This document shows, in pieces, positions 8,796-16,573 of a stretch of 50,047 bases of DNA. A program made the translations under genes and the position numbers. Below the pieces are notes generated by a model. That model worked only from the letters and a program-made list of their open reading frames with translations. It ran no database searches and was not told where the DNA came from. Position 1 is the first letter of the stretch. Each line of letters starts with the position of its first letter. The DNA is from a virus: positions 1-50,047 of IMG/VR virus record IMGVR_UViG_3300035698_019371. The stretch is one strand, 5' to 3'.

Positions 8796-9265
8796 TATTC
8801 GCTTGGAACCGGAACTGGACCACGTAGAAAAACCTCGCGGGCTTCCTTTAATTTAGTCTCATCTAAAGCGTTTGCTTGCATCACACAAACAATGATGCGA
8901 TTAACCTCAGTACCTGAGATACCAGCTTGTTTAAGTTCATCATCCCAATTAGACCATGTTGAAGGGTCATCAATATTAGTCTTCTCCCACTCAATTTCAC
9001 TGGGTTTAAGAGACTGTAGCACCATATAAGCAAAACGTAGCTCACCGTGTTTAGTGACCCGTTGCTTGTATGATTCATCTTTGTCATTTGGCTTCCAGCC
9101 ATCTTTCGTGCGAATCCCAGGCGGCTTTGGCGCAGGGCACAAAACTTCAAATGCGTCCATGTCCATGACAGCCTGAGCACGAATAACAATATCATTCCCT
9201 TCTAAACGCGGCAGAACAAGGACTTCTTCTGCCGGACCTGTAAGTTCAACGCCACCAATTTTCAT
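8717..9265 (-). CDS. Tail assembly chaperone (GpG-like)
   Basis: This 182-residue protein starts at ATG 9265 (MKIGGVELTGPAEEVLVLPR) and lies directly after the tail tube genes and directly before the tape measure, the canonical place of the GpG chaperone. It is acidic and helical with no membrane segment; a helix-rich core (ELRFAYMVLQSLKPSEIEWE, EVNRIIVCVMQ) is followed by a Pro/Ser-rich tail. Together with the overlapping -1 frame it would form the G/GT pair that coats the tape measure during tail assembly. Assignment rests on position, size and overlap, since these proteins diverge widely. Confidence 0.7.
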   Translation of the reverse strand: MKIGGVELTGPAEEVLVLPRLEGNDIVIRAQAVMDMDAFEVLCPAPKPPGIRTKDGWKPNDKDESYKQRVTKHGELRFAYMVLQSLKPSEIEWEKTNIDDPSTWSNWDDELKQAGISGTEVNRIIVCVMQANALDETKLKEAREVFLRGPVPVPSEYCGLDTELENMQSGVPANDSESNPQE

Positions 9266-9293
9266 ATCTGTCTCCCAAGGTTAAAGAAAGCGG

Positions 9294-9314
9294 AGCGGGT
9301 TTAATCGCCCCGCT
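9294..9314 (-). terminator. Hairpin terminator after tail tube gene
   Basis: The stem AGCGGG/CCCGCT is followed on the minus strand by CCGCTTTCTTTAA. It sits directly after the stop of the second tail tube paralogue. A similar hairpin with the same TTTCTTTAA tail follows the major capsid gene, so both may trim output of downstream genes relative to highly expressed structural genes. Confidence 0.65.
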
Positions 9315-9325
9315 AAATAATTAGT

Positions 9326-10387
9326 CTACGCACAACCATCTAAGGTTCCACGTTCTGCACTAGCTTCACTTATATTACAACGACCCGATACAGCGATAGT
9401 CGCTTCACCGAGATCGTACTCTAACGACTCGTAACGAAAATCAGTGAATGTAATCATTTCATCTTCATCTGAACCACATGGTACACAATGAAGAATAACC
9501 ATGTCAATAGCATAAGGCTCGCAAAGATCGTCTGAGCTTGATACCCATTCAGATGCAGCCCCGTCTTGCTTTAACGCATCAACAGGGGTAATATCTTCAC
9601 TTGTGCCTGTTGTGATATGCTCATAGACAAATTCTAAGGATACTTCAAGTGGTTGCTCGTCACCTTCCTTAACTGTATCGAGATCGCCCCGATCAAGCAA
9701 ATACTCATACTCCTTAGCTTCTGTCCATGTAATGTTCCCTTCGCCAACTTTTACTTCAATTCGCTGAGAGATAAAAGTTAATACATCAGACTGGGCTGGG
9801 GCTACTGTGCCCCAAGCAGGTTCAAAATCGATATTTGTTGTTGGACTAGGGCCACCTTTAACTGTCTCTGTAACAGTAATAACTTGATCACCACCAGCAA
9901 GATCAACATCAGCGGCTACTAACATCTCGCAATCCAACTCTCCTTCAGCACCAGTGAACGTAATAACCCAATCGGCTGCAGGACCAGGGCCCCCAGTTAC
10001 AGTTACATTTCCAGCACCTATTGTTGGCAAAGCTTCTAAAGCGGCTGAAACAGCAGCATTAGCGGCATTCCATAAAATATTACCTGATACTGAGCCTTCA
10101 TAGTTAAGAGTAAAATTCCCAGACGTTTCAGCGTCATTAATGCCAACAGTTTGTGACTCATCGGTCCCATAACGATCAGTAACGGTATATGTAGTTGTAT
10201 TATTTGCAGTATTAACTGTAAATCGTGCTCCAATTGGCACTAAGTCAACATCAGTTGCGTTCAAATTTATTGTATTAACAGCACAATCAAGGTCGGCTGC
10301 ATTTGGAGTAGCTTCTGCAATTACTCCGTTACCACTCAAGCCGTCTTGAATATAGATAGTGGCGTCACGCAATTCAATACGTGCCAT
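9326..10387 (-). CDS. Major tail tube protein, copy 2
   Basis: A 353-residue protein. It and the upstream 353-residue gene are tandem paralogues, nearly identical over the first ~25 residues (MARIELRDATIYIQDGLSGN) and the last ~160. Residues ~85-165 hold a small beta domain (NFTLNYEG, ALEALPTIGAGNVTVTGGPG, WVITFTGAEG) that also occurs as the repeat unit in the 963-residue protein at 29.8-32.7 kb. The C-terminal part (EYEYLLDRGDLDTVKEGDEQ, SLEFVYEHITTG) fits a tail-tube fold. The location before the chaperones and tape measure supports a tail tube role. The stop is TAG, followed by a terminator hairpin. Confidence 0.75.
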   Translation of the reverse strand: MARIELRDATIYIQDGLSGNGVIAEATPNAADLDCAVNTINLNATDVDLVPIGARFTVNTANNTTTYTVTDRYGTDESQTVGINDAETSGNFTLNYEGSVSGNILWNAANAAVSAALEALPTIGAGNVTVTGGPGPAADWVITFTGAEGELDCEMLVAADVDLAGGDQVITVTETVKGGPSPTTNIDFEPAWGTVAPAQSDVLTFISQRIEVKVGEGNITWTEAKEYEYLLDRGDLDTVKEGDEQPLEVSLEFVYEHITTGTSEDITPVDALKQDGAASEWVSSSDDLCEPYAIDMVILHCVPCGSDEDEMITFTDFRYESLEYDLGEATIAVSGRCNISEASAERGTLDGCA

Positions 10388-10405
10388 AATTTAGTTCCTT
10401 TATGA

Positions 10406-11467
10406 TTATGCGCAGCCGTCTAAAGTTCCACGTTCTGCACTAGCTTCACTTACGTTACAACGACCAGACACAGCGATAGTTGCTTCACCAAGATCATACT
10501 CTAATGACTCGTACCGGAAATCAGTGAATATAATCCTTTCATCTTCATCTGAACCACACGGTACACAATGGAGAATAATCATATCAATAGCATAAGGCTC
10601 GCAAAGGTCGTCCGAGCTTGATACCCATTCAGATGCATCCCCATCTTGCTTTAGAGCATCGACAGGGGTGATATCTTCACCTGTACCAGTTGTGATATGT
10701 TCATAGACAAATTCTAAGGATACTTCAAGTGGTTGCTCATCACCTTCTTTAACTGTGTCGAGATCACCTCGATCAAGCAAATACTCATACTCCTTAGCCT
10801 CTGTCCATGTAATGTTTCCTTCGCCAACTTTTACTTCAATCCGCTGAGAGGTAAAAGTTAATACATCAGCCTGCGCCGGGGTTTCTGTGCCCCAAACAGG
10901 TTCAAATTCAATATTTGATGTTGGAGTAATACTGCCTTTAACTGTTTCTGTAACAGTAATATTTCCATCGCCACCGGTAAGACTAACGTTAGCGCCTACC
11001 AGTGCATCACAGTCTTTACTGCCTTCATCGCCAGCGAACGTGACAACCCAATCAACATTAGGGCCAGGGCCACCAGTTACAGTTACATTTCCAACACCTA
11101 TCGTTACTAAAGCTTCTAAAGCGGTTGTAACAGCAGCATTAGCAGCATTCCATGCAATATTAGCTGTTACTGAACCTTCATAACTAAGAGTAAAATTTCC
11201 AGCCGTTTCGGCGTCATTCATGCTAACAGTTTGTTGCTCATTAACTCCATAACGACCAGTAACGGTGTATGTAGTTGTGTTATTTGCAGTATTAACTGTA
11301 AATCGTGCTCCAATTGGTACTAAGGCAGTATTAGTCGAATTCAAAACTACTGTATTAATATCACAATCTCCGTCGACTGCAGCCGGAGCAGCTTCTGCAA
11401 TTACTCCGTTGCCACTCAAGCCGTCTTGAATATAGATGGTGGCATCGCGCAATTCAATACGTGCCAT
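10406..11467 (-). CDS. Major tail tube protein, copy 1
   Basis: This is the upstream member of the tandem pair; it is 353 residues and starts at ATG 11467. It differs from copy 2 mainly in residues 25-200, that is, in the inserted beta domain and its flanks. The DNA of the 3' ~480 bases is very similar in both copies, so the duplication is recent or maintained by gene conversion. It is a tail tube candidate by position. Two tube subunits could mix in one tube, or one could be a decorating or alternative subunit. The stop is TAA here and TAG in copy 2. Confidence 0.75.
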   Translation of the reverse strand: MARIELRDATIYIQDGLSGNGVIAEAAPAAVDGDCDINTVVLNSTNTALVPIGARFTVNTANNTTTYTVTGRYGVNEQQTVSMNDAETAGNFTLSYEGSVTANIAWNAANAAVTTALEALVTIGVGNVTVTGGPGPNVDWVVTFAGDEGSKDCDALVGANVSLTGGDGNITVTETVKGSITPTSNIEFEPVWGTETPAQADVLTFTSQRIEVKVGEGNITWTEAKEYEYLLDRGDLDTVKEGDEQPLEVSLEFVYEHITTGTGEDITPVDALKQDGDASEWVSSSDDLCEPYAIDMIILHCVPCGSDEDERIIFTDFRYESLEYDLGEATIAVSGRCNVSEASAERGTLDGCA

Positions 11468-11479
11468 GATTTAGTTCCT

Positions 11480-11977
11480 TTACAATTTTAGGTACATTTC
11501 GTAACGACCATCAATCACAGCTTGTCGAATGCGGTCTTCACGACTTATTTGACCGAAGTAAACTAATTTAACTGACTCACTTGCATTTTTCCGCTGTGTT
11601 AAGCAGCCAATCAAAGAGCCATCATCAACAATAGGATCAGGTCCATATTTGCTTACAGGGATACGTGTAGACATAGCCTGTGCAAACTTCCCTCCCCATC
11701 TCGCAATTCCATATGCGTCTTCTTGTGACATCATCATTCTGTTAGTTAACAGTATGTTAATATCAGTCCATGTTCGCCAGCATCCATGACTGACTTCTCT
11801 GACGAATGGACCGCTGACACGTAGTTCAGCATGATCCTCCCGCGTCGTTTCTGGCTCGCGTTCGTCGACACCTTCGACCAGTAGCGGTAAATTAAGCCCG
11901 TCTGCAATGTCCTTAAAGTATACCGAGATTGAAGCAAAAACCCACCGTGCCAGGTTTTCGTTCAATGTTGTTGCCAT
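11480..11977 (-). CDS. Tail terminator/completion-like protein
   Basis: This 165-residue protein starts at ATG 11977 and lies 12 bases upstream of the first tail tube gene. The N terminus is helical (ARWVFASISVYFKDIADGLN); the middle is a mixed alpha/beta region (RVSGPFVREVSHGCWRTWTD) followed by INILLTNRMMM. No membrane segment is present. The place between the head closure gene and the tail tube genes is that of tail terminator (gpU-like) proteins. That function is inferred from gene order and size, as the family is not recognised. Confidence 0.55.
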   Translation of the reverse strand: MATTLNENLARWVFASISVYFKDIADGLNLPLLVEGVDEREPETTREDHAELRVSGPFVREVSHGCWRTWTDINILLTNRMMMSQEDAYGIARWGGKFAQAMSTRIPVSKYGPDPIVDDGSLIGCLTQRKNASESVKLVYFGQISREDRIRQAVIDGRYEMYLKL

Positions 11978-12001
11978 TATACACCACTCCAGTTAAATTG
12001 T

Positions 12002-12502
12002 TTACACTAACGTTTGCTCTAACTCTAATTTTTGAGTTATGTGTGCAATGAAAACTTGCTCAGGCCGGACACCTTTTACTTCTCTGGCAACAATAACCCA
12101 GGCGGTATGCTGCTCAAATTCTTCAATATTTTTCATGTCATAACGTCGCCCGTTATACACAATCCAATCATCATTTGTAAACTCATGGTCAGTAGGCATG
12201 TCGCGTGCGTCAATAATAAACATCCGTGTCCCAGCATCATAAGTACCCCCGTAAACAAACATCTTATTTGTTGAAATTTGGGTAATTGTCTGCACAACTT
12301 CTCTTGCAATTTTTACAGGTAGTACAATGCACTTACGCACAACAGTTACAACTTTACTAACTGTTTTTACCCCTGACTGGTAATCAGTTTCCGTGTCTAT
12401 GAGTTTATATACATCGGCCCTTCCGCCATACTGCCTTTTTAAGCTGTAAAGAGTGCGACGAATAAAGCGATTTAGAGTATGATTACCGGCAGCATTAGTC
12501 AC
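12002..12502 (-). CDS. Head closure/head-tail joining protein
   Basis: A 166-residue protein starting at ATG 12502, overlapping the upstream holin-like gene by 8 bases. The N terminus is basic and helical (RFIRRTLYSLKRQYGGRADV). The rest is beta-rich, with RMFIIDARDMPTDHEFTNDD and DWIVYNGRRYDMKNIEEFEQ, a pattern typical of head closure (SPP1 gp16-like or FII-like) proteins, which contain a nearly identical W-x-V-x-x-G-R-x-Y-x-I strand. It probably seals the portal-connector complex and forms the tail-binding surface. It is assigned from that motif plus position. Confidence 0.6.
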   Translation of the reverse strand: MTNAAGNHTLNRFIRRTLYSLKRQYGGRADVYKLIDTETDYQSGVKTVSKVVTVVRKCIVLPVKIAREVVQTITQISTNKMFVYGGTYDAGTRMFIIDARDMPTDHEFTNDDWIVYNGRRYDMKNIEEFEQHTAWVIVAREVKGVRPEQVFIAHITQKLELEQTLV

Positions 12503-12794
12503 TGCTAAATTCCTTTTGCTGTGGCATTTCTTGAGGGGGTGAGGTTATATAAGGGCACTTTGTTGAGACGCGATCCATTACACGGCCAACCCATTTAATA
12601 ACTTCAGTGCTCTGTACAAGAGCGGTAGTACCTTTTTCAATAAGGCTAATGAGAATTTCTCTCTGGTAGTCCTCAAGTTTTTTTATACGTTCAAAAAGCT
12701 GTGACTCCCGTTTCCAATCGCGCCAAATAAAGAAAACTATGACCCCTACTATAGGGCCAACGTCTCGTACAATCTGAAAGAATATTTTATCCAT
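12495..12794 (-). CDS. Small membrane protein, holin-like
   Basis: This 99-residue protein starts at ATG 12794. Residues ~8-26 (VRDVGPIVGVIVFFIWRDW) are a single membrane segment near the N terminus, followed by a charged helix and coiled coil (KRESQLFERIKKLEDYQREI). The topology resembles the BhlA/UviB group of phage holin-like proteins. However, it sits between the major capsid and head closure genes rather than next to a lysin, so it may instead be a virion or envelope-associated factor. No lysin gene is identified nearby. The function is tentative. Confidence 0.55.
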   Translation of the reverse strand: MDKIFFQIVRDVGPIVGVIVFFIWRDWKRESQLFERIKKLEDYQREILISLIEKGTTALVQSTEVIKWVGRVMDRVSTKCPYITSPPQEMPQQKEFSSD

Positions 12795-12819
12795 AATTAC
12801 GTCCTTTAAGTTAAAGAAA

Positions 12820-12847
12820 CCGGGGCAGGAGCGGTGCCCCGCCCCGG
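12820..12847 (-). terminator. Strong GC-rich terminator after major capsid gene
   Basis: The arms CCGGGGC and GCCCCGG enclose a GC-rich loop and are followed on the minus strand by TTTCTTTAAC. It lies 16 bases past the capsid stop codon. This is a plausible partial Rho-independent terminator, commonly found after highly expressed capsid genes. Confidence 0.75.
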
Positions 12848-12863
12848 AATAAATTACACCAAA

Positions 12864-14201
12864 TTAACCAAGCAGGACGCAGCCCAAATCCTCATCCAAG
12901 AGTGCAACACCACACAGAAGGTCCAGAGTCACAATTGTGCCCTGGGAAGTGATGTTATACTGCATTGAAACACGCATTGCGACATCGTTGTACACGCCAA
13001 CACTAGAACGAACACCAAGAGCAGTATTCGGCAGTGCTAACGGACGGGTTACGAGTGCAATAGCATTCCGATGGAATGCAAGGTTATAAGCACCAGGCGG
13101 TAAGATGAACGCAGTATTGGCACCGGCTAGAATATTAACCTCTAGCGGACGATCCAAAAGGACCGTATAATCACCACCATCTGTATAAGCCTCAATAATG
13201 GTGTACAGCTTGCGCGTCACACCAGTAAGAAAAGCTACCATTTGGCCCACAACAGGTGGCTTCCCTGCTGTATAGTTCACCAGGACAAGGCCCTTAGAGT
13301 AACCAGCAGAGTAATTAGCACTTAAATCGCACGCCTTAGCAATGGTGCAAACGGCATTAATTGTCACTGCGCTGAGTAGACCAGTAGAGATGTTCACACT
13401 GTTTGTAGTGTTACCATCGTCAGTTTGGGCGGTGATAACATGAGGTTGACCCTCGCCCGCAAACCAAATATACTCACCGACGGTGGCAATATAATTGGCA
13501 CCAAGGGTAATGGCTAGGTTAGCTGTTTCGCCAATAACTTCAGCAGCATCCACAATGCCGTCCTGGTAATCCACTGAGGTTGATTTTGTTACAGCAGGAA
13601 CGTTTTGATCCATATAAGTATCAAAACCTAAAATACGCCCCAGGCTAGCTTCACGAAGAGCAGAACCGTCATCGCCCCGTTGATTAGCGGCAAGGAACAG
13701 TTCAGTCTTTAGCATCTCAGTCTCAGACTGTGGGGACAAAACTAGATTTCGTCCAGATGCCCACGCCTTTTTAACATTCATCTTTTCTCGACATTCCAGG
13801 AGATAATCTTTAGCGTTATCGTCGTCCATCTCCATTAGATTGCCAACCTTGTTAGCAAGGAACTGGTGAGTTTGACCAACTAATACACGATCGACTGTCC
13901 GGGCAACTTGCATCGCGGCGGGAGTCAGATAGATGTCAACTAGGTCTTGGAAAGACTTTGAGGCTTCCCCATCCTTAATTGTAAATGACACATAGACGTG
14001 TTGATTTAGCTCAACTGGCACATCAGTGACAATTGCATTTTGATTTTCAACACTGTCGGCGTCGGTCTTACGTTGTGTCCTGAACTCAGAGGGCCTCCGA
14101 GTTCTTACTATGTCACCATAATTAGCGACAATAGGACTAAAATCTCTGTGAACGAGGCGGGCCATGACCATATTTTCTTCGAGAATGGCCAACCCTTCTT
14201 G
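12864..14201 (-). CDS. Major capsid protein, exon 2
   Basis: The 445 codons from CAA at 14201 to TAA at 12864 encode nearly all of the coat protein. The opening (QEGLAILEENMVMARLVHRD) matches the N-terminal helix and arm of P22-like HK97-fold coat proteins. Later parts (VELNQHVYVSFTIKDGEASK, LTPAAMQVARTVDRVLVGQT) follow the same family. The frame could be opened at a TTG (14204) behind AAAGGTGA, but an upstream 26-codon exon (14872-14949) completes the N terminus after removal of a 670-base group I intron; the joined protein is ~471 residues. Neighbours are the scaffold gene upstream and the head closure gene downstream. Confidence 0.85.
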   Translation of the reverse strand, partial: QEGLAILEENMVMARLVHRDFSPIVANYGDIVRTRRPSEFRTQRKTDADSVENQNAIVTDVPVELNQHVYVSFTIKDGEASKSFQDLVDIYLTPAAMQVARTVDRVLVGQTHQFLANKVGNLMEMDDDNAKDYLLECREKMNVKKAWASGRNLVLSPQSETEMLKTELFLAANQRGDDGSALREASLGRILGFDTYMDQNVPAVTKSTSVDYQDGIVDAAEVIGETANLAITLGANYIATVGEYIWFAGEGQPHVITAQTDDGNTTNSVNISTGLLSAVTINAVCTIAKACDLSANYSAGYSKGLVLVNYTAGKPPVVGQMVAFLTGVTRKLYTIIEAYTDGGDYTVLLDRPLEVNILAGANTAFILPPGAYNLAFHRNAIALVTRPLALPNTALGVRSSVGVYNDVAMRVSMQYNITSQGTIVTLDLLCGVALLDEDLGCVLLG

Positions 14202-14871
14202 CAATTTTGTTACTCACCTTTCGGCGGGATTAGTCATTTCTGCTAATCTCTATATGTCGCCATATAGCTCAGACTCTATCTTCACCCTATCCTTTATATA
14301 TTTTACACAACTTTCAAGACGTTTAAGATGTTCTGAGGATTCATTACGAAGCGTGTGATTACAATAAAGACAAATTACTCCGATTACTTCTCCATCTATA
14401 TGGTGAATATGTTGGTGTCTTTGACACTTAAACTTTTCACCACAACACTCGCAGTGTGTAATACTATAAAGTTTCTTAACTTCATCAATAGTTAAATTAT
14501 ACCGATACATAGCTTTATGTAAACGTTGGCACTTTTTACAATAATGGTAAGGTTTTCCTTTTGCATTTACAAAAGAATCAAGTGACTTAAATTCCTTACA
14601 TTCTGTACAAAATGCTTCCTTATCTGTAATGATCCGTACCCATCGTTTACGTTTCTCGTTATAATAATAACCTTTTTGATTCCTTGTTAGAAATGTTTTA
14701 ACAGGAGTGGTGCGTATAGTCGTTGAGGGTTTCGATTTCTTCGATCTTCCCTGCTGATTGTCTGCATCAAACAGATTGTTACGCTTAGCGTACTGTTGAA
14801 TACTCAGGTTTTCCAGCATATAGCACCATTTATTACTTATAAATTACTCTATAAGAGGCCCAAGAAACTCA
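14202..14871 (-). other. Group I intron in the major capsid gene
   Basis: Exon 1 ends in U (GGCU) and the intron ends in G, as required for group I splicing. The intron's first 17 bases contain CUUGGGCC, which pairs with the joined exons GGCU/CAAG, with a U-G wobble exactly at the 5' splice site (P1) and CUUG-CAAG as P10. A P4-like AAUCAGCAGGGAAG lies at plus 14746-14759. The P7 5' strand (ACGACUAU, within 14712-14725) can pair with AUAGAGUCU (14271-14279). A P9 hairpin CUAUAUG-GCGA-CAUAUAG (14250-14267) has a GNRA loop, and a GCC-GAAA-GGU hairpin lies near the 3' end. Removal leaves the capsid frame intact. Confidence 0.85.
14250..14819 (-). CDS. Intron-encoded HNH/endonuclease VII-like homing endonuclease
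   Basis: A 189-residue reading frame inside the group I intron. The N-terminal ~60 residues overlap intron core pairings (P4-P7), so the true start may be later, although no other good start is visible. A zinc pair (FCTECKEFKSLDSF with HYCKKC) is followed by the endonuclease VII/HNH core: HCECCGEKFKC, HIHHIDG and ICLYCNHTLR, with Cys-x2-Cys pairs and the His-His-Asn catalytic set. The stop codon lies in the P9 hairpin. Such enzymes cut intronless alleles to spread the intron. Confidence 0.85.
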   Translation of the reverse strand: MLENLSIQQYAKRNNLFDADNQQGRSKKSKPSTTIRTTPVKTFLTRNQKGYYYNEKRKRWVRIITDKEAFCTECKEFKSLDSFVNAKGKPYHYCKKCQRLHKAMYRYNLTIDEVKKLYSITHCECCGEKFKCQRHQHIHHIDGEVIGVICLYCNHTLRNESSEHLKRLESCVKYIKDRVKIESELYGDI

Positions 14872-14949
14872 AGCCCAAAGCTCAGGAATAAGCGCCTCAT
14901 TATCATTGACAAAGCATGCCAAGACAGGATTTGCATACAAAAGGTTCAT
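14872..14949 (-). CDS. Major capsid protein, exon 1
   Basis: There are 26 codons from ATG 14949, preceded by GGGAG at an 8-base spacing. The peptide begins MNLLYANPVLACF and ends in ALIPELWA. Joined to exon 2 it gives LWAQEGLAILEENM, matching the P22-like coat N-terminal helix; without splicing the frame ends at once in TGA. A small GC palindrome (plus 14975-14988, GCCCTT/AAGGGC) lies upstream of the ribosome site and could be a leader hairpin. Confidence 0.8.
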
Positions 14950-15045
14950 GGTTTTACTCCCATGTTTGGTATACGCCCTTACAAGGGCAGGTTCCGTGCT
15001 GCCCTACGCCGGGCAACTGTAGTTATTTTTCACCCCGTTTTTAAC

Positions 15046-16002
15046 TTAGTGGGATTGAGTACGACGCAGACCCAAGGCTTCCGGGTTTTCCTTACGCATC
15101 CTACGATACTGTTCTGCACTCAATTTTCTTACATCAACTCGCCCACCTTCCCCTGATGTTACGCCACCAGTAGCGGCACCCGATCCAATACCACTAACAA
15201 CATTTGCACGGAAAAGATTGCCATAATATTCAGGCATTTCTTTCATTCGTTGTACTGCTTCTTGGGGGGTGCGTAAAGTTACAATTCGTTCTCCGGTTTT
15301 TTCATCGATGTCCGGAAAATCAATCAATGGGACCATTTGATCCTCAAGTTCATTGCCTTCAGTGTCTGTCGCCAGGCGCATTTGTGTTACCGGACGGAGC
15401 AGACCTACAATTTGTACAGGGTTGAAAGCTTCTGCTGCAACAGCAGCATCTTGCAATGAGCGTTGAATAACAGAATCCTTATACATATGTTCCCACTTAT
15501 TAGCTGAATCCTTAAAGCCTGTAATCTCTAGCTTAAACCGTTCTCGTTCTTGCTTTCGTTCATACTCGGCTTGCTGCTCCTTCGTTCTGAATGCCTTCTG
15601 CAAATCTTCTAGCTCACTCTCCAACTTTTGACGATGTTCAGATGCCAAAGTTTTGTCAGCAAGCATATCAGTGTAGGCTTTTTCTAAATTTTTGTATTTC
15701 TCTTGATGCTTTCGCCGGTCATCAGCAAGAAATTTGTTTATATCATCTTGATTAAAGGCTTTTTTCCTTGCCGCCGATGCCTCTGCGGCTGCCTGACGTG
15801 CTTCAGCAGCCTTTCGATCAGCTTCTTCCCGTGCTACTTTAGCCTCTTCTTCAGCTTGCTTTAGACGGGTGACGAGGTTTTCAGAGCCTGCGCCAACATC
15901 ATCATCACTATCATCACCACCAACATCATCGGCATCATCGTCTTCACCATCAAAACAAGTAAGAACAGGAAAACTATACAACAAATCAAATTCGTAACTC
16001 AT
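15046..16002 (-). CDS. Capsid scaffold protein
   Basis: The start is ATG 16002 (MSYEFDLLYS), because AAGGAG lies 6 bases upstream of it; an earlier in-frame Met at 16020 lacks a site. The product is ~318 residues. An Asp-rich segment (DDDADDVGGDDSDDD) is followed by ~150 residues of Lys/Glu/Ala-rich coiled coil (EEEAKVAREEADRKAAEARQ). The C-terminal part ends in a basic helix (KLSAEQYRRMRKENPEALGL), typical of the coat-binding helix of scaffolds. Position between the connector and coat genes, acidity and coiled coil support a scaffold role. No protease domain is visible. Confidence 0.8.
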   Translation of the reverse strand: MSYEFDLLYSFPVLTCFDGEDDDADDVGGDDSDDDVGAGSENLVTRLKQAEEEAKVAREEADRKAAEARQAAAEASAARKKAFNQDDINKFLADDRRKHQEKYKNLEKAYTDMLADKTLASEHRQKLESELEDLQKAFRTKEQQAEYERKQERERFKLEITGFKDSANKWEHMYKDSVIQRSLQDAAVAAEAFNPVQIVGLLRPVTQMRLATDTEGNELEDQMVPLIDFPDIDEKTGERIVTLRTPQEAVQRMKEMPEYYGNLFRANVVSGIGSGAATGGVTSGEGGRVDVRKLSAEQYRRMRKENPEALGLRRTQSH

Positions 16003-16012
16003 CTCGTACTCC

Positions 16013-16537
16013 TTAATCAACCCTACTTAATTTTACTTCATCCGCGTCACGCAGAAAAGGCTTAATATATCTCCAAGCCGTTGCACTAGGAATGCCATGC
16101 ATAAGGTGCTCAATCTGCGATTGATTACGAGCGTAGGTGGTCCGTACTGACGCGTACCCTTGACTAATGACGCCAAGATTCTCTACCTCAAGATCAGGGT
16201 CGACTCCATCCAAAAGGGCGTGGGTAATTTCCCAACATGCTATTTTAATTGCATCTGGTACTTCAGTGTCCTCGCCTCGCGGGAATTCCAATTCCTGCGA
16301 TAACTCCGCATCGCGGATTTCTTCGTCTGTAACATCAAGTTCTACCCAATTTTCATCATACATGATATCAAAGACTGTAGCTTTGAACCCTTTGAAATTC
16401 AAAGAGTCTATAAGTTGTGTTGCCTTAATTAAAGCTTTAGGCCGGTCACCTGCAGCAGCATCATACCAAGCCTCTTCATGAAGCCTATTATCAAAGTATT
16501 CATTAGCCTCTGCAAGTGTGCCATAATAACTGTACAT
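16013..16537 (-). CDS. DnaT-like/head-tail connector protein
   Basis: A 174-residue helical protein starting at ATG 16537, between the portal and scaffold genes. It opens with YYGTLAEANEYFDNRLHEEA and continues DRPKALIKATQLIDSLNFKG, a signature often labelled 'DnaT-like ssDNA-binding protein' in phage genomes. In structural modules these proteins act as head-tail adaptors (gp6/gp15-like). The later part (WEITHALLDGVDPDLEVENL) fits the same family. An adaptor role is preferred here because of the neighbours. Confidence 0.7.
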   Translation of the reverse strand: MYSYYGTLAEANEYFDNRLHEEAWYDAAAGDRPKALIKATQLIDSLNFKGFKATVFDIMYDENWVELDVTDEEIRDAELSQELEFPRGEDTEVPDAIKIACWEITHALLDGVDPDLEVENLGVISQGYASVRTTYARNQSQIEHLMHGIPSATAWRYIKPFLRDADEVKLSRVD

Positions 16538-16573
16538 GTTAGCGTTCCTTAACTAATGCAAGTCTCTATCTTC

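Noticed and set aside
14202-14246. Recoding of a TGA in the capsid leader (ATG-ACT-AAT ... TGA, in frame with the capsid)
   Set aside because: This sequence forms the 3' end of the group I intron (two hairpins plus the terminal G), and the spliced exon explains the N terminus better.
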